Shown here: piece after piece, positions 38,101 through 48,117 of the stretch | Position numbering within the stretch: the stretch's first letter is position 1 | Layout: each line of letters starts with the position of its first letter | Assembly (NCBI RefSeq): GCF_001952855.1 | Contig: NZ_LPNO01000013.1 | Span: 394,521 to 458,520 of the forward strand | Length of the DNA stretch: 64,000 bases | Reading direction: 5' to 3' | Source: Pseudomonas sp. ATCC PTA-122608 | Lineage (GTDB): Bacteria > Pseudomonadota > Gammaproteobacteria > Pseudomonadales > Pseudomonadaceae | Made by a program: the position numbers and the translations under genes | The notes under the pieces: generated by a model | What the model was told of the DNA's origin: nothing | The model's database searches: none | The model's input: only the letters and a program-made list of their open reading frames with translations

Positions 38101-41100
38101 TCGGTGCGCCAGTCGCCAACCGGATTCGTCCGGAAAGCGAAGGGCTGATTGGCGCGTTCCTCAACACCCAGGTGCTGCGCTGCCAGCTCAACGGGCAGAT
38201 GAGCGTCGGCGAATTGTTCGACCAGGTGCGCCACACCGTGATCGAAGGCCAGTCCCATCAAGACCTGCCGTTCGACCACTTGGTAGAAGCCCTGCAACCA
38301 CCCCGCAGCGCGGCGTACAACCCGCTGTTCCAGGTGATGTGCAACGTGCAACGCTGGGAGTTCCAGCAGAGCCGTACATTGGCCGGGATGACCGTCGAGT
38401 ACCTGGCCAACGATGCCCGCGCCACCAAGTTCGACCTCAACCTGGAAGTCACCGACCTCGACCATCGCCTGGGTTGCTGCCTGACCTACAGCACCGATCT
38501 GTTCGATGAGCCGCGCATTGCACGCATGGCCGCCCACTGGCAAAACCTGCTGGAAGCCTTGCTTGCCGATCCGCAACAGCGCCTGAGTGAGTTGCCGTTG
38601 CTGGAAGCGGCCGAGCAACGCTCGTTGCAAGACAGCCTTGGCATGGAGGCCGGCGAGCATCGTCTCGACCAGTGCATTCACCACCTGTTCAGCGAGCAGG
38701 CCCTGGCTCGCCCGGATGCCCCGGCCTTGACCTTCGCCGGGCAGACCTTGAGCTATAGCGAACTCGACAGCCGCGCCAATCGCCTGGCCTGGATGCTCCG
38801 CGAGCGCGGCGTGGGCCCGCAGGTGCGGGTTGGCCTGGCGCTGCCGCGTTCGCTGGAAATGGTGATCGGCCTGCTGGCGATCCTCAAGGCCGGCGGCGCC
38901 TATGTGCCGCTGGACCCGGAATACCCGCTGGACCGCCTGCACTACATGATCGAAGACAGTGGCATCGGCCTGCTGCTCAGCGACGCTGCGATGTTCGACG
39001 CGCTGGGCGAGCTGCCCGCCAGTGTCGGTCGCTGGTGCCTGGAAGATGACCTGCCAACCCTGGCCAGCTACCCGGCCAGCGAATTGCCTTTCATTAGCCT
39101 GCCGCAACACCAGGCCTATCTGATCTACACCTCCGGCTCCACCGGCAAGCCCAAGGGCGTGGTGGTGTCCCACGGTGAAATCGCCATGCATTGCCAGGCG
39201 GTGATCGAACGCTTCGGCATGCGTCCCGATGACTGCGAGCTGCACTTCTATTCCATCAACTTCGACGCCGCCACCGAGCGTCTGCTGGTGCCGTTGCTCA
39301 GCGGCGCCCAGGTTGTGTTGCGGGCCCAGGGCCAATGGGATGCGGAAGAAATCTGTGGGCTGATTCGTCAGCACCGCATCAACATCCTCGGCTTTACCCC
39401 AAGCTACGGCAGCCAGTTGGCGCAATGGCTGGCCACGCAACACCAGACCTTGCCGGTGCGCATGTGCATCACCGGAGGTGAAGCCCTGACCGGCGAGCAC
39501 TTGCAGCGTATTCGCGCGGCATTCAAGCCGGCACTGTTTTTCAACGCCTATGGCCCGACTGAAACGGTGGTGATGCCGCTGGCCAGTCTTGCCCCGGAAA
39601 CACTGGAAGAGGGCGCAGGCAGCGTGCCGATCGGCAGCATCATCGGCGCGCGTGTGGCCTACATTCTGGATGCGGATTTGGCGCTGGTGCCGCAAGGCGC
39701 GACGGGTGAGCTGTACGTCGGCGGTGCCGGCCTGGCCCAGGGGTATCACCAGCGTCCGGGGATGACGGCAGAGCGGTTTGTCGCGGACCCGTTTGCCACG
39801 AACGGCGGTCGTCTGTATCGCACCGGCGACCTGGTGCGCCAGCGTGCCGATGGCCTGGTTGAGTACCTTGGCCGTATTGACCATCAAGTGAAAATTCGCG
39901 GGTTCCGCATCGAGCTGGGGGAAATTGAAACCCGCCTGCTGGAACACGAGGCGGTGCGTGAAGCGGTGGTGTTGGCACTGGATTCACCGAGCGGCAAACA
40001 GTTGGTGGCCTATCTGGTCAGCAACGAAGAACACGGTGCACTGCGTGAATCCCTCAAGGCGCATTTGAAAGCGCAGCTGCCGGACTACATGGTGCCCGCG
40101 CACCTGATCGTCCTCGACATCATGCCGCTGACTGCCAACGGCAAACTCGACCGTCGCGCCTTGCCGCAGCCGGATCCCGAGGCGAATCGCCAACAGTACG
40201 TGGCGCCGCGCAACGAACTGGAGCAAACCCTGGCGGCGATCTGGTGCGCGGTATTGAACGTGCAGCAGGTGGGCCTCGACGATAACTTCTTTGAGCTGGG
40301 CGGCGACTCGATTCTGTCGATCCAGGTGGTCAGCCGCGCGCGGCAGGCAGGGATTCATTTCAGCCCGCGTGACTTGTTCCAGCACCAGACCGTGCAAACC
40401 CTGGCCGCCGTGGCGACCCGCACCGAGCAGGTTATCGCCGAACAAGGCGTGCTGACCGGCGCATCCGGGCTGACCCCGATCCAGCACTGGTTCTTCGACA
40501 CCGACATCCCCGAGCGCCAACACTGGAACCAGGCGCTGCTGCTGGAGCCGGTTCAGGCCCTCGAACCCCATCGCCTGGAACAGGCGCTGCTGGCGGTGCT
40601 GGAACACCACGACGCCCTGCGCCTGAGCTTCACCCGGCGCGACGCCCAATGGCATGCCGAACACTTGGCGGTGCCAGAAGGCGGCCCGCTGTTGCAAGCC
40701 CAGGTGGCGGATATGGAGCAGTGCAGCGCGCTGTTCACCGACACCCAGCGCAGCCTCAATCTCGCCCATGGCCCGCTGTTGCGCGCGCTGCTGGTGGACG
40801 GCCCGCAAGGCCAGCGCCGGCTGCTGATCGCGATCCATCACCTGGTGGTGGACGGTGTTTCCTGGCGCGTGTTGCTGGAAGATTTGCAGACCGCGTATCG
40901 CCAGTTGAGCGACGGCCAACCGGTGAGCCTGCCGGCCAAGACCAGTGCCCTGCGCGATTGGGCAGCACGCTTGCAGGCCTATGCCGGCAGCGAATCCCTG
41001 CGTGAAGAACTGGACGTGTGGCAGCAGCAGTTGGCCGGTCCTGCCGTTGAACTGCCGGTGGACCGCCCGCAAGGTTCGCTGCGCAATCGCGATGCCGATA

Positions 41101-44100
41101 CCGTCAGCGTGCGCCTGGATGCCGAGCGTACCCGCCAGCTGTTGCAACAGGCGCCGAGTGCTTACCGCACCCAGGTCAACGACTTGCTGCTGACCGCCTT
41201 GGCCCGAGTCTTGTGCCGCTGGAGTGGCCATGAATCGGCACTCATCCAGCTGGAAGGCCACGGCCGCGAAACCCTGTTCGACGAGATCGACCTGACCCGC
41301 AGCGTCGGCTGGTTCACCAGCGCCTACCCGTTGCGCCTGACCCCGTTACATATCGAAGAAGCCGCCGGGCAAGGCGCCTCGATCAAGGCGATCAAGGAGC
41401 AACTGCGCGGCGTGCCCCACAAAGGGTTGGGGTACGGCGTGCTGCGCTACCTGGCTGACGACCTGTGTCGCCAGACCATGGCCGCGTTGCCGAGCGCCAG
41501 TATCACCTTCAACTACCTCGGCCAGTTCGACCAGAGCTTTGGCGCTGACGCACTCTTTCACCCGCTGGACGAATCCGCCGGGATCGCCCATGACCCGGAC
41601 GCGCCGCTGCCCAACGAGCTGAGCGTCGACAGCCAGGTGTACGGCGGTGAATTGGTGCTGCGCTGGACCTTCAGCCGCGAACGTCACCACAGCCAGACCA
41701 TCGCTGAACTGGCGGATGCTTACCTGGCGGAACTGCAAAGCTTGATCGAGCATTGCCTCAAGGCAGACGCGGGCGGCCTCACGCCATCGGACTTCCCGCT
41801 GGCGCACCTCACCCAAGGGCAACTCGACGCGCTGCCGGTGCCGGCCAATGCCATCGAAGACGTGTACCCGCTGACTCCGATGCAAGAAGGCTTGCTGCTG
41901 CACACCTTGCTGGAACCGGGCACCGGCCTGTACTACATGCAGGACCGCTACCGCATCAACAGCGCCCTGGACCCCGAGCGTTTCGCCCAGGCCTGGCAGG
42001 CGGTGATCGCCCGTCACGAAGCGTTGCGCGCCTCGTTCTGCTGGAACGTCGGCGAAGACATGCTGCAGGTTATCCACAAGCCCGGCAGCACGCCGATCGA
42101 ATACCTCGACTGGAGCCTGGAGCCGGAGAGCGAACAGGAGCCGCGTCTGCAAGCGTTGCTGAAAAGCGAGCGTGAAGCGGGTTTCGATCTGCTCAATCAG
42201 GCACCGTTCCACCTGAGGCTGATCCGCGTGGGCGAAGCCCGCTACTGGTTCATGATGAGCAACCACCACATCCTGATCGATGCCTGGTGCCGCTCGCTGC
42301 TGATGAACGATTTCTTCGACATCTACACGGCCCTCGGCGAAGGCCGCGACGCGCAGCTGGCGACGCCACCGCGTTATCGCGACTACATCGCCTGGCTGCA
42401 ACGCCAGAACCTCGCCGAGGCGCGTCAGTGGTGGCAGCAGAACCTGCAAGGGTTTGAACGCACCACGCCGATTCCGAGTGACCGGCCGTTCCTGCGGGAA
42501 CACGCCGGCCACAGCGGCGGCATGGTGGTGGGCGACTGCTACACCCGCTTGGATGTGCGCGACGGCGCGCAATTGCGCGAGCTGGCCCAGGCCCATCAAC
42601 TGACGGTGAACACTTTTGCCCAAGCCGCGTGGGCCTTGGTGCTGCGGCGGTTGAGTGGCGATCGCGACGTGCTGTTCGGCGTTACCGTGGCCGGGCGTCC
42701 GGTGGAAATGCCCGAGATGCAGCGCACCGTCGGGTTGTTTATCAACAGCATCGCCTTGCGGGTCAAGCTGCCCGAGGACGATCAGCAGTGCAGCGTACGC
42801 CAATGGTTGAGCGGCCTGCTCGACAGCAACATGCAACTGCGTGAGTACGAATACCTGCCGCTGGTGACCATCCAGGAAAACAGCGAACTGCCCAAGGGCC
42901 AGCCGCTATTCGACAGCCTCTTTGTGTTCGAAAACGCCCCGGTGGAAGTCTCGGTGCTGGACCGTGCGCAAAGCCTGAATGCCACCTCGGATTCCGGGCG
43001 TACCCACACCAACTTCCCGCTGACCGCCGTGTGCTATCCGGGCGATGACCTGGGCCTGCACCTTTCCTACGACCAGCGTTACTTCGATGAAACCACCGTG
43101 CAAGGCATGCTCGCTGAATTCAAGCGGCTGCTGCTGGCGCTGGTGCAGGGCTTCCATGGCGACATGGCCGACTTGCCGCTGATTGGCGAGCAGGAACGTG
43201 AGTTCCTGGTGGAAGGCTGCAACCAGAGCGAGCATGAATATCCGCTGGAGCGCAGCTATGTTGAGCTGTTCGAAGCCCAGGTGCAGCAGCATCCACAGCG
43301 GATTGCCGCCAGTTGCCTGGATCAGCAATGGAGCTATGCCGAACTGAACCGGCGCAGTAACCGCCTGGGCCATGCATTGATCGCGGCGGGTGTCGGTCCG
43401 GATCAACCGGTGGCGTTGCTGGCCGAACGTAATCTGGATTTGCTGGGCATGATCATCGGCAGCTTCAAGGCCGGTGCCGGTTACTTGCCGTTGGACCCGG
43501 GGCTGCCGACGCAGCGCTTGAGCCGGATTATCGACCTCAGCCGCACGCCGCTGCTGGTGTGCACCGAAGCGTGCCGTGAACAGGCGCAGTTGCTGCTGGA
43601 AGAGTTCGCCTGCTCCGGTCGGCCGAAGCTACTGGTTTGGGACGCCTTGGCCGGGTCTGAGGAAAACCCCGGGATCTACAGTGCGCCGGACAACCTTGCC
43701 TATGTGATCTACACCTCGGGCTCCACCGGCTTGCCCAAGGGCGTAATGGTGGAGCAGCACGGCATGCTCAATAACCAGCTGAGCAAGGTGCCGTATCTGC
43801 AACTGACTGAGCACGATGTGATCGCTCAAACCGCCTCGCAAAGTTTCGATATTTCAGTGTGGCAGTTCCTCGCCGCGCCGCTGTTCGGCGCGCGGGTAGA
43901 TATTGTGCCGAATACGATTGCCCATGATCCGCAAGGCTTGCTGACGCATGTCCAGGCCCAGGGCATTACCGTGTTGGAGAGCGTGCCGTCGCTGATCCAG
44001 GGCATGCTTGCCCAGGAGCGCATGAGCCTGGACGGCTTGCGCTGGATGCTGCCGACCGGTGAAGCCATGCCGCCGGAGCTGGCGCATCAGTGGTTGTTGC

Positions 44101-45083
44101 GCTATCCGGAGATTGGCTTGGTCAATGCCTATGGCCCGGCGGAATGCTCGGATGACGTGGCGTTCTTCCGCGTCGACCTGGCGTCGACCCGTGGCACTTA
44201 TCTGCCAATTGGCACGCCGACTGACAACAACCGTTTGTACCTGCTGGATGGTGCGCTGGAGTTGGTGCCCCAGGGTGCGGTCGGCGAGTTGTGCGTCGCG
44301 GGGACCGGCGTGGGTCGTGGTTATGTCAGTGACCCGCTGCGCACGGCCCAGGTGTTTGTGCCGAATCCGTTTGGTGCGGACCGGTTGTATCGAACAGGGG
44401 ATTTGGCCCGTCGCCGCAGCGACGGTGTGTTGGAGTACGTCGGGCGTATCGACCATCAGGTGAAGATTCGCGGTTACCGGATTGAGTTGGGTGAAATCGA
44501 AGCGCGCCTGCATGAACAACCGGAAGTGCGGGATGCGGCGGTTGGCGTGCAGGAGGGGGTCAACGGTAAGCATCTGGTGGGATACCTGGTGGCGGCGGAT
44601 GCGCTGTTGAGTCCAGGCGAGCGTCTTGATCGGATCAAGCAACGCCTGCGGGCCGAGTTGCCGGAGTACATGGTGCCGCTGCATTGGCTGTGGCTCGACC
44701 GTTTGCCGCTGAATGCCAATGGCAAGCTGGATCGCAAGGCCTTGCCGGCGCTGGAGATTGGCCAGTTGCACAGCCAGGATTACCTGGCGCCGCGTAATGA
44801 GCTGGAGCAGACGTTGGCGGGGATTTGGGCCGAGGTACTGAAAGTTGAGCGCGTGGGGGTGCAGGATAATTTCTTTGAGCTGGGCGGGCATTCGTTGCTG
44901 GCCACGCAGATTGCTTCACGGGTGCAGACGACGCTGCAGCGGGATGTGCCGTTACGGGCGATGTTCGAGTGCAGCACGGTGGAGGAGTTGGCGGGGTATA
45001 TCGACGGGCTTGCGGCGAATGAGATCAGTGCGCAGAAGGTGGATCGGCTGAGTGATTTGATGGCGGAGTTGGAGGGGTTGTAA
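32145..45083 (+). CDS. pvdL: pyoverdine chromophore NRPS PvdL
   Basis: A 4312-residue synthetase; ATG at 32145 behind AGGCAGGA. Order: fatty acyl-AMP ligase (1-570), T1 (Ser610), C1 (HHIIADG at 801), A1 (YTSGSTG at 1270), T2 (Ser1657), C2 (HHIVTEG at 1849), A2 (YTSGSTG at 2328), T3 (GGDS, Ser2722), E (HHLVVDG at 2898), C3 (HHILIDA at 3374), A3 (YTSGSTG at 3856), T4 (Ser4250). There is no thioesterase. This is the PvdL plan: acyl-primed L-Glu, D-Tyr and L-Dab, the chromophore precursor, handed to another synthetase. The epimerase after T3 matches D-Tyr. Pocket segments read FDVSVWE (A1), FDAATER (A2) and FDISVWQ (A3). C2 has Glu for the motif Asp, and C3 has Ala for the motif Gly. Confidence 0.95.
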   Translation: MMDAFELPRTLVQSLQRRAAQTPDQLALRFLAETAEQSVVLSYRDLDLRARTIAAALQANANLGDRAVLLFPSGPDYVAAFFGCLYAGVIAVPAYPPESARRHHQERLLSIIADAEPRLLLTTASLGDSLLQLEGAPQLLCVDSLHAEIASNWLAPNLQDDDIAFLQYTSGSTALPKGVQVTHGNLVANELLIRRGFGIDLNPDDVIVSWLPLYHDMGLIGGLLQPIFSGVPCVLMSPAYFLGRPLRWLEAISEYGGTISGGPDFAYRLCSERVSESALDRLDLSKWRVAYSGSEPIRLDTLERFAEKFAACGFTSNNFFASYGLAEATLFVAGGTRGHGIPALRLDEQALAANRAEPGQGAAIMSCGTSQPEHAVLIAEPATLATLPDNAVGEIWATGPSIAHGYWRNPEATAKTFVQHESRTWLRTGDLGFIREGEVFITGRLKDLLIVRGHNLYPQDIEQAIEREVEVVRKGRVAAFAVNDQGLEGIGIAAEISRSVQKILPPEALIKAIRQAVAEACQEAPSVVILLNPGGLPKTSSGKVQRSACRTRLADGSLDSYAQFPGVQAQVGDAALQSELQSQIAAIWCEQLQVTQVAADDHFFLLGGNSISATQVVARLRETLGLELNLRLLFEAPTLAAFATSVAQLQQDGGVAQGAIHALSRQEDLPQSLAQNRLWITWQLDPQSSAYTIPGALRLRGELDEDAVRASFQQLIQRHESLRTRFFERDGQGFQRVDAKADFDLQVIDLSDLPAAEREARANQIREDEARTQFDLEKGPLLWVTLVRLDDEDHQLLVTMHHIIADGWSLNVLIDEFSRLYAAASQGQTLELPALALQYADYGSWQRQWLAEGEGQRQLAYWKAQLGDDHPTLSLATDHPRSAQHIRSASRHSVRVNTSLSEAIRKTAQAHESTPFMLLLAAFQSLLYRYSGQRDIRIGVPNANRPRQETQGLIGFFINTLVLRAELDARLPFADLLTATRTAALGAQAHQDLPFEQLLEAFPRAREQGLFQVMFNHQQRDLSALRRLPGLLADELAWHSREAKFDLQLHTEEDRNGRLSLSFDYADELFDVATIERLAEHFINLLQAICEQPQQAIGDLKLLHADEHTQQRQWSAAPCTPAQSWLPEQLNQQVSERTALVWQDGSLTFAQLHTQANRLAHYLRDKGVGPDVCVAIAAERSPQLLIGLLAIIKAGGAYVPLDPDYPAERLAYMLKDSGVQLLLTQTSLLEQLPTAEGVCVIAMDSLKLESWPTHAPGLHLNGDNLAYVIYTSGSTGQPKGVGNTHAALAERLQWMQATYNLDETDVLMQKAPISFDVSVWECFWPLITGCRLVLAGPGEHRDPHRIAQLVQEHGVTTLHFVPPLLQLFVDEPLAAECTSLRRLFSGGEALPAELRNRVLAQLPAVQLHNRYGPTETAINVTHWQCQAEDGERSPIGRPLGNVICRVLDDQFNPLPSGVPGELCIGGIGLARGYLGRAGLTAERFVADPLGEAGARLYRTGDRVRWSADGALEYLGRLDQQVKLRGFRVEPEEIEARLLALDGIAQAVVLVRETAAGAQLIGYYTANEPLDEQDVKTALAAELPEYMVPAQLMRLDAMPLSPSGKLDRRALPEPVWQVREHVEPETPLEQQIAAIWREVLALPRIGLRDDFFALGGHSLLATQIISRTRQACDVELPLRTLFEASELGAFAEQVRLIQASGQRNQQLAIGKVDRSQPVPLSYSQQRMWFLWQMEPDSPAYNVGGMARFRGVLDVGRFEAALQALIMRHETLRTTFPSINGVAQQKVAAQTGVRMDWQDFSAFSEPERQQRVQQLADHEAHTPFNLEAGPLLRACLVKAGEQEHYLVLTLHHIVTEGWAMDIFARELSALYEAFIDDRESPLAPLPVQYLDYSVWQRQWLESGERQRQLDYWTAQLGTEHPLLELPGDRPRPPVQSHQGELFRFDLSDDLAARVRAFNAERGLTLFMTMTATLAVLLYRYSGQTDLRIGAPVANRIRPESEGLIGAFLNTQVLRCQLNGQMSVGELFDQVRHTVIEGQSHQDLPFDHLVEALQPPRSAAYNPLFQVMCNVQRWEFQQSRTLAGMTVEYLANDARATKFDLNLEVTDLDHRLGCCLTYSTDLFDEPRIARMAAHWQNLLEALLADPQQRLSELPLLEAAEQRSLQDSLGMEAGEHRLDQCIHHLFSEQALARPDAPALTFAGQTLSYSELDSRANRLAWMLRERGVGPQVRVGLALPRSLEMVIGLLAILKAGGAYVPLDPEYPLDRLHYMIEDSGIGLLLSDAAMFDALGELPASVGRWCLEDDLPTLASYPASELPFISLPQHQAYLIYTSGSTGKPKGVVVSHGEIAMHCQAVIERFGMRPDDCELHFYSINFDAATERLLVPLLSGAQVVLRAQGQWDAEEICGLIRQHRINILGFTPSYGSQLAQWLATQHQTLPVRMCITGGEALTGEHLQRIRAAFKPALFFNAYGPTETVVMPLASLAPETLEEGAGSVPIGSIIGARVAYILDADLALVPQGATGELYVGGAGLAQGYHQRPGMTAERFVADPFATNGGRLYRTGDLVRQRADGLVEYLGRIDHQVKIRGFRIELGEIETRLLEHEAVREAVVLALDSPSGKQLVAYLVSNEEHGALRESLKAHLKAQLPDYMVPAHLIVLDIMPLTANGKLDRRALPQPDPEANRQQYVAPRNELEQTLAAIWCAVLNVQQVGLDDNFFELGGDSILSIQVVSRARQAGIHFSPRDLFQHQTVQTLAAVATRTEQVIAEQGVLTGASGLTPIQHWFFDTDIPERQHWNQALLLEPVQALEPHRLEQALLAVLEHHDALRLSFTRRDAQWHAEHLAVPEGGPLLQAQVADMEQCSALFTDTQRSLNLAHGPLLRALLVDGPQGQRRLLIAIHHLVVDGVSWRVLLEDLQTAYRQLSDGQPVSLPAKTSALRDWAARLQAYAGSESLREELDVWQQQLAGPAVELPVDRPQGSLRNRDADTVSVRLDAERTRQLLQQAPSAYRTQVNDLLLTALARVLCRWSGHESALIQLEGHGRETLFDEIDLTRSVGWFTSAYPLRLTPLHIEEAAGQGASIKAIKEQLRGVPHKGLGYGVLRYLADDLCRQTMAALPSASITFNYLGQFDQSFGADALFHPLDESAGIAHDPDAPLPNELSVDSQVYGGELVLRWTFSRERHHSQTIAELADAYLAELQSLIEHCLKADAGGLTPSDFPLAHLTQGQLDALPVPANAIEDVYPLTPMQEGLLLHTLLEPGTGLYYMQDRYRINSALDPERFAQAWQAVIARHEALRASFCWNVGEDMLQVIHKPGSTPIEYLDWSLEPESEQEPRLQALLKSEREAGFDLLNQAPFHLRLIRVGEARYWFMMSNHHILIDAWCRSLLMNDFFDIYTALGEGRDAQLATPPRYRDYIAWLQRQNLAEARQWWQQNLQGFERTTPIPSDRPFLREHAGHSGGMVVGDCYTRLDVRDGAQLRELAQAHQLTVNTFAQAAWALVLRRLSGDRDVLFGVTVAGRPVEMPEMQRTVGLFINSIALRVKLPEDDQQCSVRQWLSGLLDSNMQLREYEYLPLVTIQENSELPKGQPLFDSLFVFENAPVEVSVLDRAQSLNATSDSGRTHTNFPLTAVCYPGDDLGLHLSYDQRYFDETTVQGMLAEFKRLLLALVQGFHGDMADLPLIGEQEREFLVEGCNQSEHEYPLERSYVELFEAQVQQHPQRIAASCLDQQWSYAELNRRSNRLGHALIAAGVGPDQPVALLAERNLDLLGMIIGSFKAGAGYLPLDPGLPTQRLSRIIDLSRTPLLVCTEACREQAQLLLEEFACSGRPKLLVWDALAGSEENPGIYSAPDNLAYVIYTSGSTGLPKGVMVEQHGMLNNQLSKVPYLQLTEHDVIAQTASQSFDISVWQFLAAPLFGARVDIVPNTIAHDPQGLLTHVQAQGITVLESVPSLIQGMLAQERMSLDGLRWMLPTGEAMPPELAHQWLLRYPEIGLVNAYGPAECSDDVAFFRVDLASTRGTYLPIGTPTDNNRLYLLDGALELVPQGAVGELCVAGTGVGRGYVSDPLRTAQVFVPNPFGADRLYRTGDLARRRSDGVLEYVGRIDHQVKIRGYRIELGEIEARLHEQPEVRDAAVGVQEGVNGKHLVGYLVAADALLSPGERLDRIKQRLRAELPEYMVPLHWLWLDRLPLNANGKLDRKALPALEIGQLHSQDYLAPRNELEQTLAGIWAEVLKVERVGVQDNFFELGGHSLLATQIASRVQTTLQRDVPLRAMFECSTVEELAGYIDGLAANEISAQKVDRLSDLMAELEGL

Positions 45084-45094
45084 CCGTTGGTCAG

Positions 45095-45136
45095 AAGGAA
45101 CTGCCTACTGTCAGATCTGACAGTAGGCAGTTCCTT
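45095..45136. terminator. perfect 42-bp palindrome after pvdL
   Basis: AAGGAACTGCCTACTGTCAGA followed directly by its exact reverse complement, with AGATCT at the centre and no spacer. It starts 12 bp past the pvdL stop. As RNA it would form a very stable hairpin and may end pvdL transcription, but only a short T run (TTCCTTT) follows. It could also be a dyad binding site. Confidence 0.7.
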
Positions 45137-45212
45137 TGCGGGGGTATTTGATATGTGTGGTCCGCTGTTTCCTGGATTTAGCGGTACGCGCCCTCAAAGA
45201 AGAGACTCCATA

Positions 45213-46430
45213 ATGGTCAAGCTAACCCCCGTTGATGATTTGCTTCCGGTGCCGACAGTCAAATACGCCGCCGCCAATAATACGTTGTACCCCCTCGATG
45301 CTGAAGACGGCACTTGTGTGACCATCGCCTTTGACGGCATGCAAGAGGGTGCCCCTATCACTCTGTACTGGGCATTGGTGAATGAGCAGGACCAGCCACT
45401 GGCGCAGTTTGATACTTCCGGCAGTGCCAGTGGCAGTGTCGAAGTGGATATTGACGCGGCATTGGTTGGCCGCTGCATCGGCAAGACGTTGATGGTCTGG
45501 TACGAGACCACCACCAGCGATTCACATGTGCTTGAACTCACCATCGAGTTCATTCGGCCAGAGGCTTTGCCGGCTCCAGTTTTTACCAATGCTGTGGAGT
45601 ATGACGGCGCGCGTTGGTTGGACATGCGCAAGTTCCGGGGGAATGCACGGATCGAGTTAAAGGCGCCGCCATTTCTTGCAGAGGGGCAACGGTTGTGGAT
45701 CTTGGCGGTAGGCAATGAACACGACTTGGGGAATTTCCGATTCCAGTGGCTATTTGACGGCCACGTTGTGAGAGCAGAAGAGGCCGAGCCGGGGTTTGTT
45801 TTCCGACCAGTACTCTCGCGTGAATGGCTGGCCGGTTGCGAGGATTGGTCTTCGGTAACCTTGAACGTTGCAATTACCTATGATGGCGCGCTGGGCGCTG
45901 AGCCCGCAGACCCAAAGACGTCGCTGTTGCCGGAAAACGCCCATGAACTGCGGCGTGTTACTGAAAATTTGCGACTGGGAGAATCTGAAGCGCCGGCCTT
46001 CGACGATGAATCAGAATTTGAAGGCGGCAACTGGAACGGTTGGGAAAGAGGCGCTGATGTGGTGGACCCCAGAGACATGGTGATGGTGAATGAAGGGGGC
46101 GAGTGGTTTTTGTCCAACTATACCTACACAGAGCGCTCTGCCGGAGTCGTCTTGAGCAAGTCTTATCCAGCATTTGCCGCGGGTCAGACGTACGAGTTCA
46201 GCATGGAGGTCAGGCGATCCAATAGTTCGTTCGCCACTCCGCAGTTGTCTGCACTCGTCAACGGCGTTGTTTGTATCGAGCCTAGCAATCTGACAACACG
46301 GCAGTGGGCTTGGGTTAGCGGCACATTTACGGCCACCGGTTCAGGTGTTGAGGTGCAGGTATACAGTCATGTCTCTACCGGGAACGGTAACGATTACGCA
46401 TTCGGAAAGTTGCGGCTGCGGGAACTCTAA
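45213..46430 (+). CDS. unknown beta-rich protein with two Ig-like parts and a carbohydrate-binding-like C-terminus
   Basis: A 405-residue protein starting MVKLTPVDDLLPVP; AAGAAGAGA precedes the ATG. No signal peptide or membrane segment is visible. Residues about 20-112 and 115-245 look like two related all-beta modules (first: VTIAFDGMQEGAPITLYWALV, VLELTIEFI; second: RIELKAPPFLAEGQRLWIL, SVTLNVAITYDG). Residues about 285-405 resemble a jelly-roll carbohydrate-binding module (NWNGWERGAD, GQTYEFSMEVRRSNSS, WVSGTFTATGSGVEVQVYSH). It lies alone between the pvdL palindrome and a bidirectional terminator, so it is probably transcribed by itself. I do not recognise the family; export by a leaderless route is speculation. 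Confidence 0.7.
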   Translation: MVKLTPVDDLLPVPTVKYAAANNTLYPLDAEDGTCVTIAFDGMQEGAPITLYWALVNEQDQPLAQFDTSGSASGSVEVDIDAALVGRCIGKTLMVWYETTTSDSHVLELTIEFIRPEALPAPVFTNAVEYDGARWLDMRKFRGNARIELKAPPFLAEGQRLWILAVGNEHDLGNFRFQWLFDGHVVRAEEAEPGFVFRPVLSREWLAGCEDWSSVTLNVAITYDGALGAEPADPKTSLLPENAHELRRVTENLRLGESEAPAFDDESEFEGGNWNGWERGADVVDPRDMVMVNEGGEWFLSNYTYTERSAGVVLSKSYPAFAAGQTYEFSMEVRRSNSSFATPQLSALVNGVVCIEPSNLTTRQWAWVSGTFTATGSGVEVQVYSHVSTGNGNDYAFGKLRLREL

Positions 46431-46453
46431 CGTACCGACATCAATCTTGTTGT

Positions 46454-46484
46454 AAAAATGCCCGCAGATAACGGGCATTTTTCT
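46454..46484. terminator. bidirectional rho-independent terminator
   Basis: AAAAATGCCCG, a CAGATAA loop and CGGGCATTTTT, with A and T runs on both sides. It lies between the convergent unknown gene and dsbG. Confidence 0.9.
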
Positions 46485-46510
46485 TGTTCGCTATGAACCT
46501 TCAGTGCCGC

Positions 46511-47272
46511 TTATTTAGGGCCCAGAATCTTCACCAGCTTATCCGGCGAAGGCGCCCCTTGCTGTTGCTGCAACCCACCCTTGTCATCCAGATAGAAAAT
46601 TGCCGGCGTGGCCGACAACTCCAGCTCATCCATCAGCTTCATATTCGAATCAAGCTTGGCCTGGATAGCCGCCGGAATCTTCTCCAGCGCCTGCAACTTG
46701 CTGCCTTTACCGGCTGACTCATGGGCTTCCAACGCCTGCTGCGGATCCTTGGCTGCCAACAGCGCCGCCGACTTGCCCGGGCTGTCCTCACGAATAATCC
46801 CCACCATGATATGCCGCAACTGCACCTTGCCCGACTTCACCCATGGCCGCGCCTGTTCCCAGAACATATTGCAGTACGGGCAGTTCGGATCACTGAACAG
46901 GTAAACGATGCGCGGCGCATCCTTGTTGCCATCCTGGATCCAGTTACTGTGTTCCATCTTGGCCCAGACCTCCTTGGCCATCGGCGCATACACCAGCTTT
47001 TCCAGGGGCGCAGTACTCAGGTCATTGCCGTCGGCGTCGTACAGGTTGCCGGCGATCACACTTTTACCGTCGGCAGTCAGGTACAACGCCATGCCACGGT
47101 TCTGGTATTGCGCCGCATAACCCGTGAGGCCGCTGGGGGCATCGAACTTGCCGATAATCTTGGCACCCTTCGCTTCAATGTTCTTGATCGGCGCCGGCCA
47201 GTCTTCAGCCTGGACGAGCGTGGCAGCCAGTGTCAGGGGCAACAGGGTCAGCAGGTGGCGGAGGCGGAGCAT
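46511..47272 (-). CDS. dsbG: periplasmic disulfide isomerase DsbG
   Basis: A 253-residue secreted thioredoxin-fold protein. A signal peptide (LLTLLPLTLAATLVQAED) is followed by an N-terminal dimerisation domain. The thioredoxin domain has active site Cys131-Pro-Tyr-Cys134 in FSDPNCPYCNMFW and a cis-Pro loop LSATPAIFYLDDKGG. Its length and CPYC motif match DsbG rather than DsbA. It isomerises or protects periplasmic thiols and is kept reduced by DsbD. The start overlaps the end of the upstream TlpA-like gene by 25 nt, so the genes are coupled. Confidence 0.9.
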   Translation of the reverse strand: MLRLRHLLTLLPLTLAATLVQAEDWPAPIKNIEAKGAKIIGKFDAPSGLTGYAAQYQNRGMALYLTADGKSVIAGNLYDADGNDLSTAPLEKLVYAPMAKEVWAKMEHSNWIQDGNKDAPRIVYLFSDPNCPYCNMFWEQARPWVKSGKVQLRHIMVGIIREDSPGKSAALLAAKDPQQALEAHESAGKGSKLQALEKIPAAIQAKLDSNMKLMDELELSATPAIFYLDDKGGLQQQQGAPSPDKLVKILGPK

Positions 47273-48117
47273 GGCGAATTCCTTGTGGTAGCCGGCTGGG
47301 CCGGTTTAGCGGTGATCGGCTCGAAGCGCTCCATGGCGCGGGCCAGGCTGGCTTGGGACAACTCGCCCAGGTGGCTGTTGATCAGGCGACCGTCCGGTTG
47401 GTAAAACAGGGTGGTGGGCAAAGCCATGGAGCCGACGGCCTGGCCGAGGCGGCCGCTGGCGTCGAACAGCACGTTGTCCAGGTTCAGGCCCTGGGTCGCC
47501 AGGTAGGTGGCGACGCTTTGCATGCTTTCGGCCTGGTTGACGAACAGGAAGGTCACGTCCGGGCGTTGGCGCTGGGCGCTTTCCAGTACTGGCATTTCGC
47601 GACGGCACGGCGGGCACCAGGTGGCCCAGAGATTGATCACCAGCGGGCCGCCCTTGTAGTCGGCCAGTTGCACGGTTTCGCCATTGGCGTTGCGCAGGGT
47701 GATGTCCGGCAGGTGTGTGCCTTTTTCGTAGAGGGTCAACGACAGACTGGTCAGCGCCCAGAACGCCAGGCCGGTGATCACGCCGGCGCTCAGTGGCTTG
47801 CGCAGCAGCGGGCGGCGCCAGCCGTAGATCAAGGCGCCGAGGATCAGCGCGATAACGCCGGGCCAGGCGAGAAAACCGCCGTCCCGCAGGTCGACGATCT
47901 GCAGCGGGTCATTTTGGTAATACGACCAGTACATCAGCACGAAGCTGACGCGCGCGGCGAGCATGCCCACCAGAAACAGGGTGAACAGCACCGACTCCGG
48001 GTTCTCGCCGCCGCGCTTGGCCACCCGCCAGCCCACCAGGGTGGCGAGGATCAACGCCGTGATCAGCAGCAAGTGATTCAGGGCGATGGCGAAGGTGCCG
48101 ATGGTCAGTGTCAGCAT
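47248..48117 (-). CDS. membrane-anchored TlpA/DsbE-like thioredoxin protein
   Basis: A 289-residue protein. About four hydrophobic segments fill residues 5-130 (HLLLITALILATLVGW, VLFTLFLVGMLAARVSFVL, WPGVIALILGALIYGW, AGVITGLAFWALTSLSL). A periplasmic TlpA-like domain follows, with active site WCPPC (Cys168 and Cys171) and the cis-Pro loop SMALPTTLFYQPDG. The membrane part resembles prolipoprotein-transferase-like modules, an uncommon anchor for a TlpA protein. The C-terminus ends in Cys, within the segment that overlaps dsbG. It lies between dsbD and dsbG, as its counterpart does in P. aeruginosa, and probably carries electrons from DsbD. Confidence 0.85.
   Translation of the reverse strand: MLTLTIGTFAIALNHLLLITALILATLVGWRVAKRGGENPESVLFTLFLVGMLAARVSFVLMYWSYYQNDPLQIVDLRDGGFLAWPGVIALILGALIYGWRRPLLRKPLSAGVITGLAFWALTSLSLTLYEKGTHLPDITLRNANGETVQLADYKGGPLVINLWATWCPPCRREMPVLESAQRQRPDVTFLFVNQAESMQSVATYLATQGLNLDNVLFDASGRLGQAVGSMALPTTLFYQPDGRLINSHLGELSQASLARAMERFEPITAKPAQPATTRNSPCSASATC

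Noticed and set aside
36510..39947. Very long open frame antisense to pvdL
   Set aside because: It mirrors the codon pattern of the GC-rich sense gene; the translation has no domain, and the opposite strand carries clear C-A-T modules.
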